A stretch of 64,000 nt of DNA, taken from contig NZ_FMVM01000020.1 in the NCBI RefSeq assembly GCF_900102085.1, positions 1 to 64,000 of the forward strand, given 5' to 3'. The notes beneath the pieces are model-generated. The model was not told the origin of the DNA. It ran no database searches and saw nothing but the letters and a program-made list of their open reading frames with translations. This DNA comes from Paenibacillus polysaccharolyticus. GTDB taxonomy: Bacteria > Bacillota > Bacilli > Paenibacillales > Paenibacillaceae. Shown piece after piece: positions 53,051 through 61,102 of this stretch (its first letter is position 1; each line of letters starts with the position of its first letter). The position numbers were made by a program, and so were the translations under genes.

Positions 53051-53896
53051 ATGACATACGCTTTTACAATTGAACCACCGGAATATTATGCACTGGACAA
53101 CGAGCCTGAGTTAATTGCCAAGTGTCAGGAATGGGGTCTAATTTCGGCGAAAGCGACCAAACTCAAAACATTTTATTATAAAGGGAACGGACTGAATCTG
53201 CCCTGCACCATTCTAGGTTTTGTGGATCACATGACGGCTGTAATTGAGCTGGATAACGGGCAAAAACACTGCATTCACCCATCCTATCTCAAAGAAATGC
53301 AGGCTTCGGGTTACAGCACCAGAGGATTAAGCGGAGCGGGGGCAGAGACGGGAACGGAACAGGGCTACACTGCACAAGCCCCTGATTCCGCTGAAACATC
53401 TGCCCAGGACGACTCGTCAGCCGAGCTGGTTAATCCGGAGGATGACATGGATGGGCCAGATTCCTTCTCCGAGCTCAAAGGTGATCCTGACGGATTGGTG
53501 GAGGAATACATTGGGCCTCAGGCAGGCAGCAATGCCGATGCGACTTCAGAAACCAAACCCAAAACCAAAGCTGCACCGAAAACAAAAGCCGTTAAAATCG
53601 ATCTGCCCGAAGGCAAAGTGAAGATGAGCGGGGTGGTTAAGGAGTTTACGACAGTACCCAACCATTTCTCGGACAATGACGATGAAGTTATCATTTATGA
53701 GTCTGTAACCATTACGGAGCCTGATGTCATCGAGGTCGGAGAGGCTTGGTCCAGTCACAGTGCAACGATGAAGAAACAGGAATTAGAAGTTGGCGATGTG
53801 CTAACCTTTGAAGCTAAAATCATCAAAAAGAAATTAACCCGCAATCCGGTACCCTATAAAATCAACAACCCGTCCAAGATTCAGAAGGAAGATTAG
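53051..53896 (+). CDS. Hypothetical protein with acidic linker and OB-like C-terminal domain
   Basis: A 281-residue protein that I do not recognise. N-terminal ~90 residues look like a compact domain (YALDNEPELIAKCQEWGLISAKATKLKTFYYKGNGLNLPCTILGFVDHMTAVIEL). The middle (~95-185) is acidic and low-complexity with D/E/S/A/T, then a lysine/threonine/proline stretch (ETKPKTKAAPKTKAVK). The C-terminal ~85 residues (KMSGVVKEFTTVP...VTITEPDVIEVGEAWSSH...LEVGDVLTFEAKIIKKKL) have a beta-rich, OB-like look. A longer frame from 52985 exists; GGCGGAAATCC supports 53051. No signal peptide. Terminator follows. Confidence 0.75.
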   Translation: MTYAFTIEPPEYYALDNEPELIAKCQEWGLISAKATKLKTFYYKGNGLNLPCTILGFVDHMTAVIELDNGQKHCIHPSYLKEMQASGYSTRGLSGAGAETGTEQGYTAQAPDSAETSAQDDSSAELVNPEDDMDGPDSFSELKGDPDGLVEEYIGPQAGSNADATSETKPKTKAAPKTKAVKIDLPEGKVKMSGVVKEFTTVPNHFSDNDDEVIIYESVTITEPDVIEVGEAWSSHSATMKKQELEVGDVLTFEAKIIKKKLTRNPVPYKINNPSKIQKED

Positions 53897-53920
53897 TTTT
53901 CTTTCACAAAAAAGTACACA

Positions 53921-53963
53921 AAAAAACCTCCACGCTACCTGATGTAGCGAATGGAGGTTTTTT
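53921..53963. terminator. Bidirectional terminator
   Basis: AAAAAACCTCCACGCTAC pairs with GTAGCGAATGGAGGTTTTTT, a strong stem with A-run and T-run flanks. Confidence 0.9.
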
Positions 53964-54042
53964 CCAGATAGTTATTTAGTTATTACGTGTTTTATAGTTT
54001 AATGCTTGATATTTAGCACATAAGCCCAGACTGTAGCTGTCC

Positions 54043-54471
54043 CTATGCTTGTCCAGGAGTTGCACTGATTTGGAACTGCACACCAAATTTATCAGTAACA
54101 TTACCGTAAGCCGGGCTCCAGAACGTTTCCTGAATTGGCATATTCACTTTACCGCCTACTTCAAGCTTACTGAAAATGTCCTTCGCTTGCTCTGCCGTGT
54201 CCGTATTGACCGTCACCGTGATGTTATCTCCAACGGTGTGAGGCATACCAGGCAGCGTATCCGATAACATCAACACCGAACTGCCGATTTGCAGAGACGC
54301 ATGCATAATCCAGTCTTTGGCTTCTGGTGGAATCGGATGATCCGGGCTGGATGGGCCTTCCCCAAACGTCTGCATTGCGAGTACTTCCGCACCAAATGCC
54401 TCTTTGTAGAACTCGACAGCTTCACGCCCGTTACCATTGGTAACAAGGTATACATTCAAGTTAATTGCCAT
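54043..54471 (-). CDS. VOC-family (PhnB/glyoxalase-like) protein
   Basis: A 142-residue protein of the vicinal-oxygen-chelate fold, PhnB/3-demethylubiquinone-methyltransferase-like branch. Blocks: LVTNGNGREAVEFYKEAFGAEVLAMQTFGEGP, DWIMHASLQIGSSVLMLSDTLPG and NMPIQETFWSPAYGNVTDKFGVQFQIS. These proteins bind small ligands or metals; the reaction is not known. ATG follows AGGAGATG. Monocistronic. Confidence 0.88.
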   Translation of the reverse strand: MAINLNVYLVTNGNGREAVEFYKEAFGAEVLAMQTFGEGPSSPDHPIPPEAKDWIMHASLQIGSSVLMLSDTLPGMPHTVGDNITVTVNTDTAEQAKDIFSKLEVGGKVNMPIQETFWSPAYGNVTDKFGVQFQISATPGQA

Positions 54472-54650
54472 GGATTGTTCATCTCCTTGGATTTGTGTAG
54501 TATATATGGGTCAGGTCACTTGCGACATGAGTATATAGGAGCGAATTGTCCTTTGACAAGCACAAATTTCCACTCTACACGGTGACCGTTACTGAGCTAT
54601 ATTTCCCAAAATCTTCTTCTCCCATTCTCTACTTCATTCAACTTCACCAT

Positions 54651-55211
54651 TTAAACCTTACGCTTGCGAAGGTAATGCACAACCATGATCACCATCCCCG
54701 GTACAAGAACGGCAAAACTGGCGTAGATTACACACCATTTTAACAACGTAAATACAGGAGTCAGTTCAGCAATCACAGATGTTCGCTCGGGATACCGGAA
54801 CATGACCAGAGATGCCCCCAGGTTTTCCAGCATATCCATCCCCCAGCCCATAAAGGGCAGCAGATTTATCCACCTCCAGCGGCTTGTGGCAGGAAGTACT
54901 CGATACAACATGGATATCAAAGCGACGAGCAGGAACAGATACACTAGCGGCCAGATCATATCAAATGTAAACCTGGCCTGAATATAAGCGCTTCGCCCGC
55001 TCTCTCCATAGTGTCCAGCCATCCGATACAAATCATCGGCGCTGTATAGAAACGACGAATCTGGCGATTCTCCGCCGCCTGTTGCCTCCTTTGACTTTTC
55101 TGCCTGCCAAGGCAGAACGAATGCGATAAAACACCCAAAGACAATGGTCGCAACGACAACCCATTTCCAGTTTACATACCGATATAAACCTGATGATAAC
55201 CTGCCGAGCAT
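54651..55211 (-). CDS. Hypothetical membrane protein
   Basis: A 186-residue protein with four hydrophobic segments: about 15-35 (WKWVVVATIVFGCFIAFVLP), 85-105 (WPLVYLFLLVALISMLY), 112-130 and 160-185 (VIYASFAVLVPGMVIMVVHYL). No family recognised. The frame extends to 55247, but the ATG at 55211 has GAGGGGGAG upstream and the extra codons overlap the preceding gene's terminator. Function unknown. Confidence 0.72.
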   Translation of the reverse strand: MLGRLSSGLYRYVNWKWVVVATIVFGCFIAFVLPWQAEKSKEATGGGESPDSSFLYSADDLYRMAGHYGESGRSAYIQARFTFDMIWPLVYLFLLVALISMLYRVLPATSRWRWINLLPFMGWGMDMLENLGASLVMFRYPERTSVIAELTPVFTLLKWCVIYASFAVLVPGMVIMVVHYLRKRKV

Positions 55212-55233
55212 GCCTGACTCCCCCTCTCTATTC

Positions 55234-55276
55234 AAGAAAAAAGCCACTCTCCCGAGTAATGCCCGGTAAAATGGCT
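55234..55276 (-). terminator. Terminator after the small HTH gene
   Basis: Minus-strand AGCCA...CCGGG...CTCGGG...TGGCT ending TTTTTTC; imperfect inner pairing. Confidence 0.55.
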
Positions 55277-55338
55277 ATAAATGTTCTATTCAGTTATTAC
55301 CCCGGTCAACTAAGACTGCTTGCCTTTTTCCTACTTAT

Positions 55339-55566
55339 TTATTGTGCCTGCACAATGCGATCGATTTCACTTTTTAACAAAAGATATCGATGCACACTTC
55401 TCATAATAGGTACTTTGGTGAGTTTGTTTTTATCCACGTATAACTTCATCTGGTCTTTACTCAGCCCTAGCAGGCTGCCCGCCTCAGTTACCGTCAATAC
55501 CACTTCGGGATTCGTTGCGTTGAACGTCTTCTTTACCTTTTGGTTCCAGTCCTCAAATACCTGCAT
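55339..55566 (-). CDS. Small helix-turn-helix (MerR/excisionase-like) protein
   Basis: A 75-residue protein (83 if the ATG at 55590 is used). It resembles HTH_17/excisionase-type DNA-binding domains: VVLTVTEAGSLLGLSKDQMKLYVDKNKLTKVPIMRSVHRYLLLKSEIDRIV. The AGGAG site lies about 13 bases before the ATG at 55566, rather far, and no site suits 55590, so the start is uncertain. No mobile element surrounds it. A terminator follows. Confidence 0.65.
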   Translation of the reverse strand: MQVFEDWNQKVKKTFNATNPEVVLTVTEAGSLLGLSKDQMKLYVDKNKLTKVPIMRSVHRYLLLKSEIDRIVQAQ

Positions 55567-55702
55567 AGATTCACGATCTCTCCTATCCATAGCCAGTTAT
55601 TTTCAGGCTGCGTACATTCAGTATAGCATACTTGTGATTATCGTCACTTATTCCTCTTTATGGCACTACAAAATGATCTCCTAGTTCGTATGCTGTATAT
55701 GA

Positions 55703-55730
55703 CAAAAAGAGCCACGAAAACGCGGCCCTA
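55703..55730 (-). terminator. Terminator at the end of the glycan operon
   Basis: Minus-strand AGGGCCGCG pairs with CGTGGCTCT (two G-T pairs), loop TTTT, followed by TTTTTG, just after the stop of the last isomerase gene. Confidence 0.75.
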
Positions 55731-55755
55731 TACCAAATCACTATTAATATTCCCT

Positions 55756-56628
55756 CTATGCTTCATCCCAGAAACGACGCAGATTATCCATGGCGATTTT
55801 GGAAGCGGCTTTGCATTCCTCCATGCCTTCGAACTCCACCGTTATGTTGCCATCGTAACCGGAATCTTTGATCAGCTTGACGATTTTACGGATGGGGATA
55901 TCACCTTGACCCACGATCGCACCGCGCAGGAAGTTACCATAAGTTGTGGTAAACCACTCCCCTTCCCCCGGATGCTCGTCATACGGACGGAAGTAGAAGT
56001 CTTTGAAATGAATGAGCGAAGCGTACGGCAGATTTTTCATCACACCGATAATCGGGTTTTCATCTACACACATGAAATTTCCGATATCCAGCGTTGTTTT
56101 GAAATTCGGCCGATCTACGGCATGCAATACTCGCTGAACCCGATCACTAGCCTGCACACTGAATCCATGATTCTCAATCGTTGTAATTATCCCGTACTGT
56201 GCAGCATAATCGGCAATGACCTGGCTTCCCCTGACCATCAAAGGCAGATGCTGTTCAAACCAGGCAATGGTCGTGCTCTCCTTGGGTAGCCTGAATGAAG
56301 TAACGTCGTGGCGCAGATGCCTGACACCCATCCGGTGTGCGACATCCACATGTCTTTTGACCCGGGCCATCTCTTCTTCAAAAGCCTCTTCCGTCTCCTG
56401 CACAAAGTCGGCTGGCATAGAATAGTTGGACAGTTCAATCCCAGCTGCTTCGGCGCGCTCCCGAATCGCATCCGCCAGTTCATGATTATCCTCCACCGTG
56501 TATCCGTAGGGAACCATCTCCATGTGCTCGCCGCCGTTCGCTGCAATCCAGTCGATTACATCCAGCACTGTCATGGCTCCTGAATTCAGATCATTCAACA
56601 AACTGTACGTGCTCAGACCTACCTTCAT
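55756..56628 (-). CDS. Sugar phosphate isomerase/epimerase-like TIM barrel
   Basis: A 290-residue protein of the xylose-isomerase-like (AP endonuclease 2) TIM-barrel family. Metal-binding residues are expected in the blocks ITTIENHGFSV, TLDIGNFM, ASLIHFKDFYFRP and NITVEFEG, with E, D, H and E positions present. Reaction could be an isomerase, epimerase or dehydratase-like step on a sugar. Frame starts with a GTG at 56637, but AGGAGTGGAG fits the ATG at 56628. It follows the related isomerase gene by about ten bases, so the pair is one operon; the two share family but are only distantly alike. Confidence 0.88.
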   Translation of the reverse strand: MKVGLSTYSLLNDLNSGAMTVLDVIDWIAANGGEHMEMVPYGYTVEDNHELADAIRERAEAAGIELSNYSMPADFVQETEEAFEEEMARVKRHVDVAHRMGVRHLRHDVTSFRLPKESTTIAWFEQHLPLMVRGSQVIADYAAQYGIITTIENHGFSVQASDRVQRVLHAVDRPNFKTTLDIGNFMCVDENPIIGVMKNLPYASLIHFKDFYFRPYDEHPGEGEWFTTTYGNFLRGAIVGQGDIPIRKIVKLIKDSGYDGNITVEFEGMEECKAASKIAMDNLRRFWDEA

Positions 56629-56639
56629 CTGCTCCACTC

Positions 56640-57515
56640 CTATCGATATTGTTTGATGAACTGCACAGCTTTGCGAATATCCACTTCCGGTTGGTCCCCC
56701 ACTTCGCGCTCAATGGTTAGATACCCTGTATAACCAATCTCCTGCAGCACGGCAAAATAAGCATTAAAATCAACAGCTCCCTCGCCCAGTGGCACTTCGC
56801 GGAAAAAGGCGCCGGAAGCTACCATTTCGGCAATTTTCTCATGATCCATCGGAGCATAACCCACAGCACCGTACACGTCCCGTGGATCGACCTCTTTCAG
56901 ACGCAAGCCATCCTTCACATGTGTATGCACGATATAATCCTTGAGTAGCTTCACACCCTGTACCGGATCATCTCCTGTCACCATCACCATGTTTGCCGGG
57001 TCAAAATTGACCGACACCCCGTTCGTGGAGAGGGTATCCAAGAAACTTTTCAGATCAGCAGCCGTTTCCGGCCCTGTCTCGATCGCAAAGTAGGCTCCGA
57101 CACTTTTGGCGTACTGTCCCAGTTCTTCACAGGCAGCGTGCAGTGTTTCGTATACTTCGGAAGAAGGATCATGTGGAACAATACCGATATGTGTGGTCAC
57201 AATATTTGTGCCCAGATCGAGAGCAAGATCAACAATTCGTTTAGACTTTTCTACTTTCCATGCATTGTCTTCCTTGACCTGAAATCCGTGACCGCCCAGA
57301 TCACCAACCAATGCTGAGATCTCAAGACCGAGACCATCTATATAACTACGAAGCTCTTTACGAGCCGCTAGCGACAGATTTTCCGGGTCCATCTCCCCCT
57401 TCACCGCGTAGATCTGTACGCCTTCTGCACCTGCATCCTTGGCTTTCAACAGCCCTTCCCGCACGCCTACGCCAAAACTGTCTACGATTACACCGATCTT
57501 ATTGGTTAATTTCAT
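56640..57515 (-). CDS. Sugar phosphate isomerase/epimerase-like TIM barrel
   Basis: A 291-residue protein of the same TIM-barrel superfamily. Metal-site blocks: FAIETGPETAADL, VNFDPANMVMVTGDDP, VHTHVKDGLRLKEVDPRDVYGAVG and YLTIEREVGDQPEVD. ATG follows GGGAGGTACGAC. It starts 281 bases downstream of the alpha-mannosidase stop, with structured repeat copy B between them. The presence of two such barrels downstream of GH38 and GH3 glycosidases suggests that the sugar released is rearranged further; the substrate is unknown. Confidence 0.88.
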   Translation of the reverse strand: MKLTNKIGVIVDSFGVGVREGLLKAKDAGAEGVQIYAVKGEMDPENLSLAARKELRSYIDGLGLEISALVGDLGGHGFQVKEDNAWKVEKSKRIVDLALDLGTNIVTTHIGIVPHDPSSEVYETLHAACEELGQYAKSVGAYFAIETGPETAADLKSFLDTLSTNGVSVNFDPANMVMVTGDDPVQGVKLLKDYIVHTHVKDGLRLKEVDPRDVYGAVGYAPMDHEKIAEMVASGAFFREVPLGEGAVDFNAYFAVLQEIGYTGYLTIEREVGDQPEVDIRKAVQFIKQYR

Positions 57516-57600
57516 GTCGTACCTCCCATGAGATTAGATGAGTTATGCCGCTCTTTGACGTTTCAATCCATCGTGCATCCGTGAATTCAAAAATCAAGCT

Positions 57601-57792
57601 ATATAAGTTGAACTAAAGGTTTTTTACACGGAACACTCCGATGACAGAATAACCTTCCAATCGCTGTTATCCCCAGATTTTTTTGATTCCCTTTTCCAAA
57701 GGGGAAAATCCGGTGATAAAGGCGAGCGTTTCGCTTTTTCAGGTTTTTTCTGTCCTCTCCGTTATAGTGTAAATGAATAGTTCAACTTATAT
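57601..57792. repeat. Structured intergenic repeat, copy B
   Basis: A 192-base element with a perfect 15-base terminal inverted repeat, ATATAAGTTGAACTA (57601-57615) and TAGTTCAACTTATAT (57778-57792). A second inverted pair TTTACAC/GTGTAAA lies inside, then GACAGAATAACCT against AGGTTTTTTCTGTC, and small hairpins GATTCCC...GGGG...AATC and GCGAGCGTTTCGC. It starts five bases after the GH38 stop (minus strand). Long blocks are shared with copy A at 21934-22115. No coding potential. Confidence 0.85.
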
Positions 57793-57796
57793 CGTA

Positions 57797-60700
57797 TCAA
57801 CTTGATGGCACAAGCTTTACCGATTTGATTTCATAGGGTTTAAACGTCAGTTTAAACACTCCACCCTCGCAAGTGAGCGGGACAAGCTCATCTTCCAGCA
57901 GATTAATGATTGAAGCACTCACGTTTTGTTCATTCCACTGCACCTGTACCGTTTCCCGGCCCCCACTCGATTCATAGAAACGCAGTACCGTTCCTGCTCC
58001 GTCCTCCGACACCTTGATCGTATCCAAAATGACATGTTCACTATGGAACTGAACCCAGCTGTGTTCCGAGGGTTTTGTGCCTCTATGTGGTGTAGGTGCA
58101 ATCACTTGAACCGGATGATTCAGTTCCATCGCACGTTGCACGACATTAGCCTGGCGCCAGTCACCTGCATGTGGCAGTACGGAATATGTGAATTCATGCT
58201 GTCCTTGATCGGCATGTACATCCGGCCATTTTGGCGCTCGCAACAGTGAAAGACGAATCGTGCGATCCTTAATGTCGTAGCCATACTTGCAGTCATTCAG
58301 CAAACTAAAGCCGCTATTGCCCTCCGAAAGATCAGCCCAACGATGCCCGCACACCTCGAACTGCGCCCGTTCCCAACTCGTATTGTTATGCGTTGCCCGT
58401 TCCAAGGCACCAAACGGAATCTCATAGGTTGCTTTAGCCGCCACCAAATCTGCCGGGAACGCCACCTTGAGCAGCTTGTGACTTTCATTCCAGTCTACCC
58501 GAGTTTTAAAATCAACGCGCCGTTGATGATGAAACAAAATTACATCCTGGCTAATCTCGGATTCATTCAGCTTCCAGCGGAAACGCAGTACATCCTGCAC
58601 AGGGCCGCGCTGAACAATCTCTCTGGAGATCAGCTGCACAGCACTCGCCCGCTGAGATTCAAATCTTGGGTCTATATCCCATGCATCCCAGTACGTCGGT
58701 TTGTCGTGGAAAAACTGCCACTCATTTGCTCGATCGCCCGGCCTCAACCATTCACGCTCTACCGTCTTGTCATACCATCTTGTGATCTCACCCAAGTCGT
58801 TGAATTCGAGCAAATAGAACTCGGTTTCCCAACAAGCAGGTATCTGCTCAAGCTTAGCTGTCTTTTGGATCGCTGAACTCACTTCTAGATCTGCATTTGT
58901 TGTTTTTTTCCCTACTGGAATGTCGCTCTCACCTGTTGCTCCTAATGCGCTATCCGCTCCCTGTTCTACAGTTACCGCTATTTCTTCTTTTGAATATCGT
59001 TCTACTTCTTCTTTTGTCTCGCGCAACCATATGGTGATATACCCAAAGGCAGGAATCGAAGGAACAAGAACATGCAATCTAACCCTATTTTCTTGCTCTT
59101 CCCGCTCTACCTCGCTAATCAAACGATTTCCATAGCGATCATACGCCGCCAAGCCCTCCCAATCTGTATCCCCTGCGATACAGATCACTTCACTCCGCTC
59201 CCAGCCAAGACTGTTGAATACAACGTACGGCTTACCTGATACTTCATTCGTTGCAATGTTATCCGTGAGCACATCGAGTGACCCCTGTAACACGTCATCA
59301 CCAAGCGCAAACACCTTCGTATACTCCTCAGCAGAAGTTACATACACTTCGGGAATCGACGTACCCGGAATAATATCATGGAACTGATTCAACATGATCA
59401 GCTTCCAGCCTTCATCAAGCACTTCCTTGCGATCCAACATCCGGACGCGATTCTGATCCCACTGGCTCCAGATTTCTGCTTCGCGATAGAGTACCTCGGC
59501 CTTACGGTTGCTGCGTTTATTCCGTGCATGGGTTGTATATGTGCCGCGATGCAGCTCCAGATATAGATCACCATGCCACTTCGGTAGTGTTGGCTTACTC
59601 GCTGCAATGCCTTCAAAAAAGGCGCCCGCCGTGCTGAATTGACTGATCGGCTGCCCTGCCATCAGGTGAGAACGCTCCGCAAACTCCACCATTTCGTTCG
59701 TCACACCGCCGCCACCATCGCCGTGTCCATAAAGCAACATCTGCTCTGCATGAACGTCTTTTTGCTTGTAAGACTGCCAGTGTTCATGCACATCTTTGGG
59801 ACGCGTATGTTCGTTTACACCATGATTCAGGTAAGACAGCACGGAGGTACCGTCAATCCCCACCCAGTCGAACAGATCATACGGAAACACATTCGTATCA
59901 TTCCAGTTTAGTTTGGTCGTCATAAAATAAGGAATGTCGGCAAGCCTCAGAATCTGAGGCAGTGAAGCACAATATCCAAACGTATCCGGCAGCCATTCAA
60001 TGCTCGAACGTTTGCCAAACTCCGACTGATAGAACTGCTGTCCGTACAAAATCTGCCGCACCAGGGACTCACCACTTGGGATATTCAGATCCGGCTCCAC
60101 CCACATGCCACCGACCAGTTCCCAGCGCCCTTCGGCAATTCGTGCCTTCACCCGTTCATACAGCTCAGGATAATGCTCCTTAACAAAAGCATATAGTTGA
60201 GGCTGGCTCTGGGAGTACACAAAATCCGGGTATGTGTCCATAAGCGTACACATCGTAGAGAACGTTCGGCTCGATTTGCGCACGGTTTCCCGCACAGGCC
60301 AGAGCCAAGCCACATCAATATGAGACTGTCCAACCAGATGCATAAACCCGCTTCGATGCTGCTCCGGGTCTTCCCGCTCCACGGTCTGGACGATTCTCTG
60401 CTCCAGCTCATGTAGCCATACACCATCCTGCCAGCGTCCCGAATCATGGTACATCTCATCCATCACCTGATGGACAGACCGAACCAGTGTTGTGCGTTTC
60501 AAATCCTTCTCCGGTAAAGCCTGCAGCGATTCTGAAAGTACCATTATGCTGTACATCAGGCTCTGCAACGGTTGATTCACATGCACCAGCGCCGCTCGTA
60601 TCCCCTGAATCGGGGGCTGAATTACCGCTTGCCGATTCAAGGGATCATGCGGTTCAGGGATGGGGTCATACAGCTCGATCTCCAGCTGTGGCGAGATTCC

Positions 60701-61102
60701 CACACGTTCTCTTGGGAGAGGTACGAAGGTATGATTACGATCCAGACCGTGATACGGAACACCGTTGACCTTCATCAACCCTTCCCCACCCGCTTCAAAA
60801 ATGAATCCGATAGCCTCACCCTGCCACGTCTCAGGAATCTGCACTCTTTTGCTCAGAAAATACGTCGTTCCGTGTGTGCTGTTCAACGGATTCAGGGAAT
60901 GCTGGATCTCCTCGTGCCCTTCCTGTTCAGATGCGCGCTCCTGACCATACGCATATCCCTGCTCATGTGCATATTCTTGCTCATACTCGTATTCTCCCGG
61001 CCGAATATATCGTGCTCGCTGCATCTGCCACTCGGGAAGCTCAACGACTTCCAGCCACTGCTTCTGCTTCAAGTCTTCGATAAACCTCTGCATTCGGATC
61101 AT
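57797..61102 (-). CDS. Alpha-mannosidase, GH38
   Basis: A 1101-residue family 38 glycoside hydrolase. Catalytic domain: the zinc-binding QSHIDVAWLWPVRETVRKSSRTFSTM near residue 255-280, GGMWVEPDLNIPSGESLVRQILYG, and the nucleophile region WLPDTFGYCASLPQIL. An insertion-domain and C-terminal beta domains follow (ANEWQFFHDKPTYWDAWDI, HADQGQHEFTYSVLPH). No signal peptide, so it is cytoplasmic. Its ATG at 61102 overlaps the stop of the GH3 gene by four bases, and GGAGGTGAAGG precedes it, giving strict coupling. The N-terminal Y/E/Q repeat (EYEYEQEYAHEQGYAYGQE, about residues 38-56) is odd, low in complexity and unlike the family. Target is probably an alpha-mannosyl oligosaccharide. Confidence 0.93.
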   Translation of the reverse strand: MIRMQRFIEDLKQKQWLEVVELPEWQMQRARYIRPGEYEYEQEYAHEQGYAYGQERASEQEGHEEIQHSLNPLNSTHGTTYFLSKRVQIPETWQGEAIGFIFEAGGEGLMKVNGVPYHGLDRNHTFVPLPRERVGISPQLEIELYDPIPEPHDPLNRQAVIQPPIQGIRAALVHVNQPLQSLMYSIMVLSESLQALPEKDLKRTTLVRSVHQVMDEMYHDSGRWQDGVWLHELEQRIVQTVEREDPEQHRSGFMHLVGQSHIDVAWLWPVRETVRKSSRTFSTMCTLMDTYPDFVYSQSQPQLYAFVKEHYPELYERVKARIAEGRWELVGGMWVEPDLNIPSGESLVRQILYGQQFYQSEFGKRSSIEWLPDTFGYCASLPQILRLADIPYFMTTKLNWNDTNVFPYDLFDWVGIDGTSVLSYLNHGVNEHTRPKDVHEHWQSYKQKDVHAEQMLLYGHGDGGGGVTNEMVEFAERSHLMAGQPISQFSTAGAFFEGIAASKPTLPKWHGDLYLELHRGTYTTHARNKRSNRKAEVLYREAEIWSQWDQNRVRMLDRKEVLDEGWKLIMLNQFHDIIPGTSIPEVYVTSAEEYTKVFALGDDVLQGSLDVLTDNIATNEVSGKPYVVFNSLGWERSEVICIAGDTDWEGLAAYDRYGNRLISEVEREEQENRVRLHVLVPSIPAFGYITIWLRETKEEVERYSKEEIAVTVEQGADSALGATGESDIPVGKKTTNADLEVSSAIQKTAKLEQIPACWETEFYLLEFNDLGEITRWYDKTVEREWLRPGDRANEWQFFHDKPTYWDAWDIDPRFESQRASAVQLISREIVQRGPVQDVLRFRWKLNESEISQDVILFHHQRRVDFKTRVDWNESHKLLKVAFPADLVAAKATYEIPFGALERATHNNTSWERAQFEVCGHRWADLSEGNSGFSLLNDCKYGYDIKDRTIRLSLLRAPKWPDVHADQGQHEFTYSVLPHAGDWRQANVVQRAMELNHPVQVIAPTPHRGTKPSEHSWVQFHSEHVILDTIKVSEDGAGTVLRFYESSGGRETVQVQWNEQNVSASIINLLEDELVPLTCEGGVFKLTFKPYEIKSVKLVPSS

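Noticed and set aside
55339-55590. Small HTH protein as an excisionase of a mobile element
   Set aside because: The fold resembles excisionases, but no integrase, attachment site or phage gene lies nearby, so it is kept only as a small DNA-binding protein.
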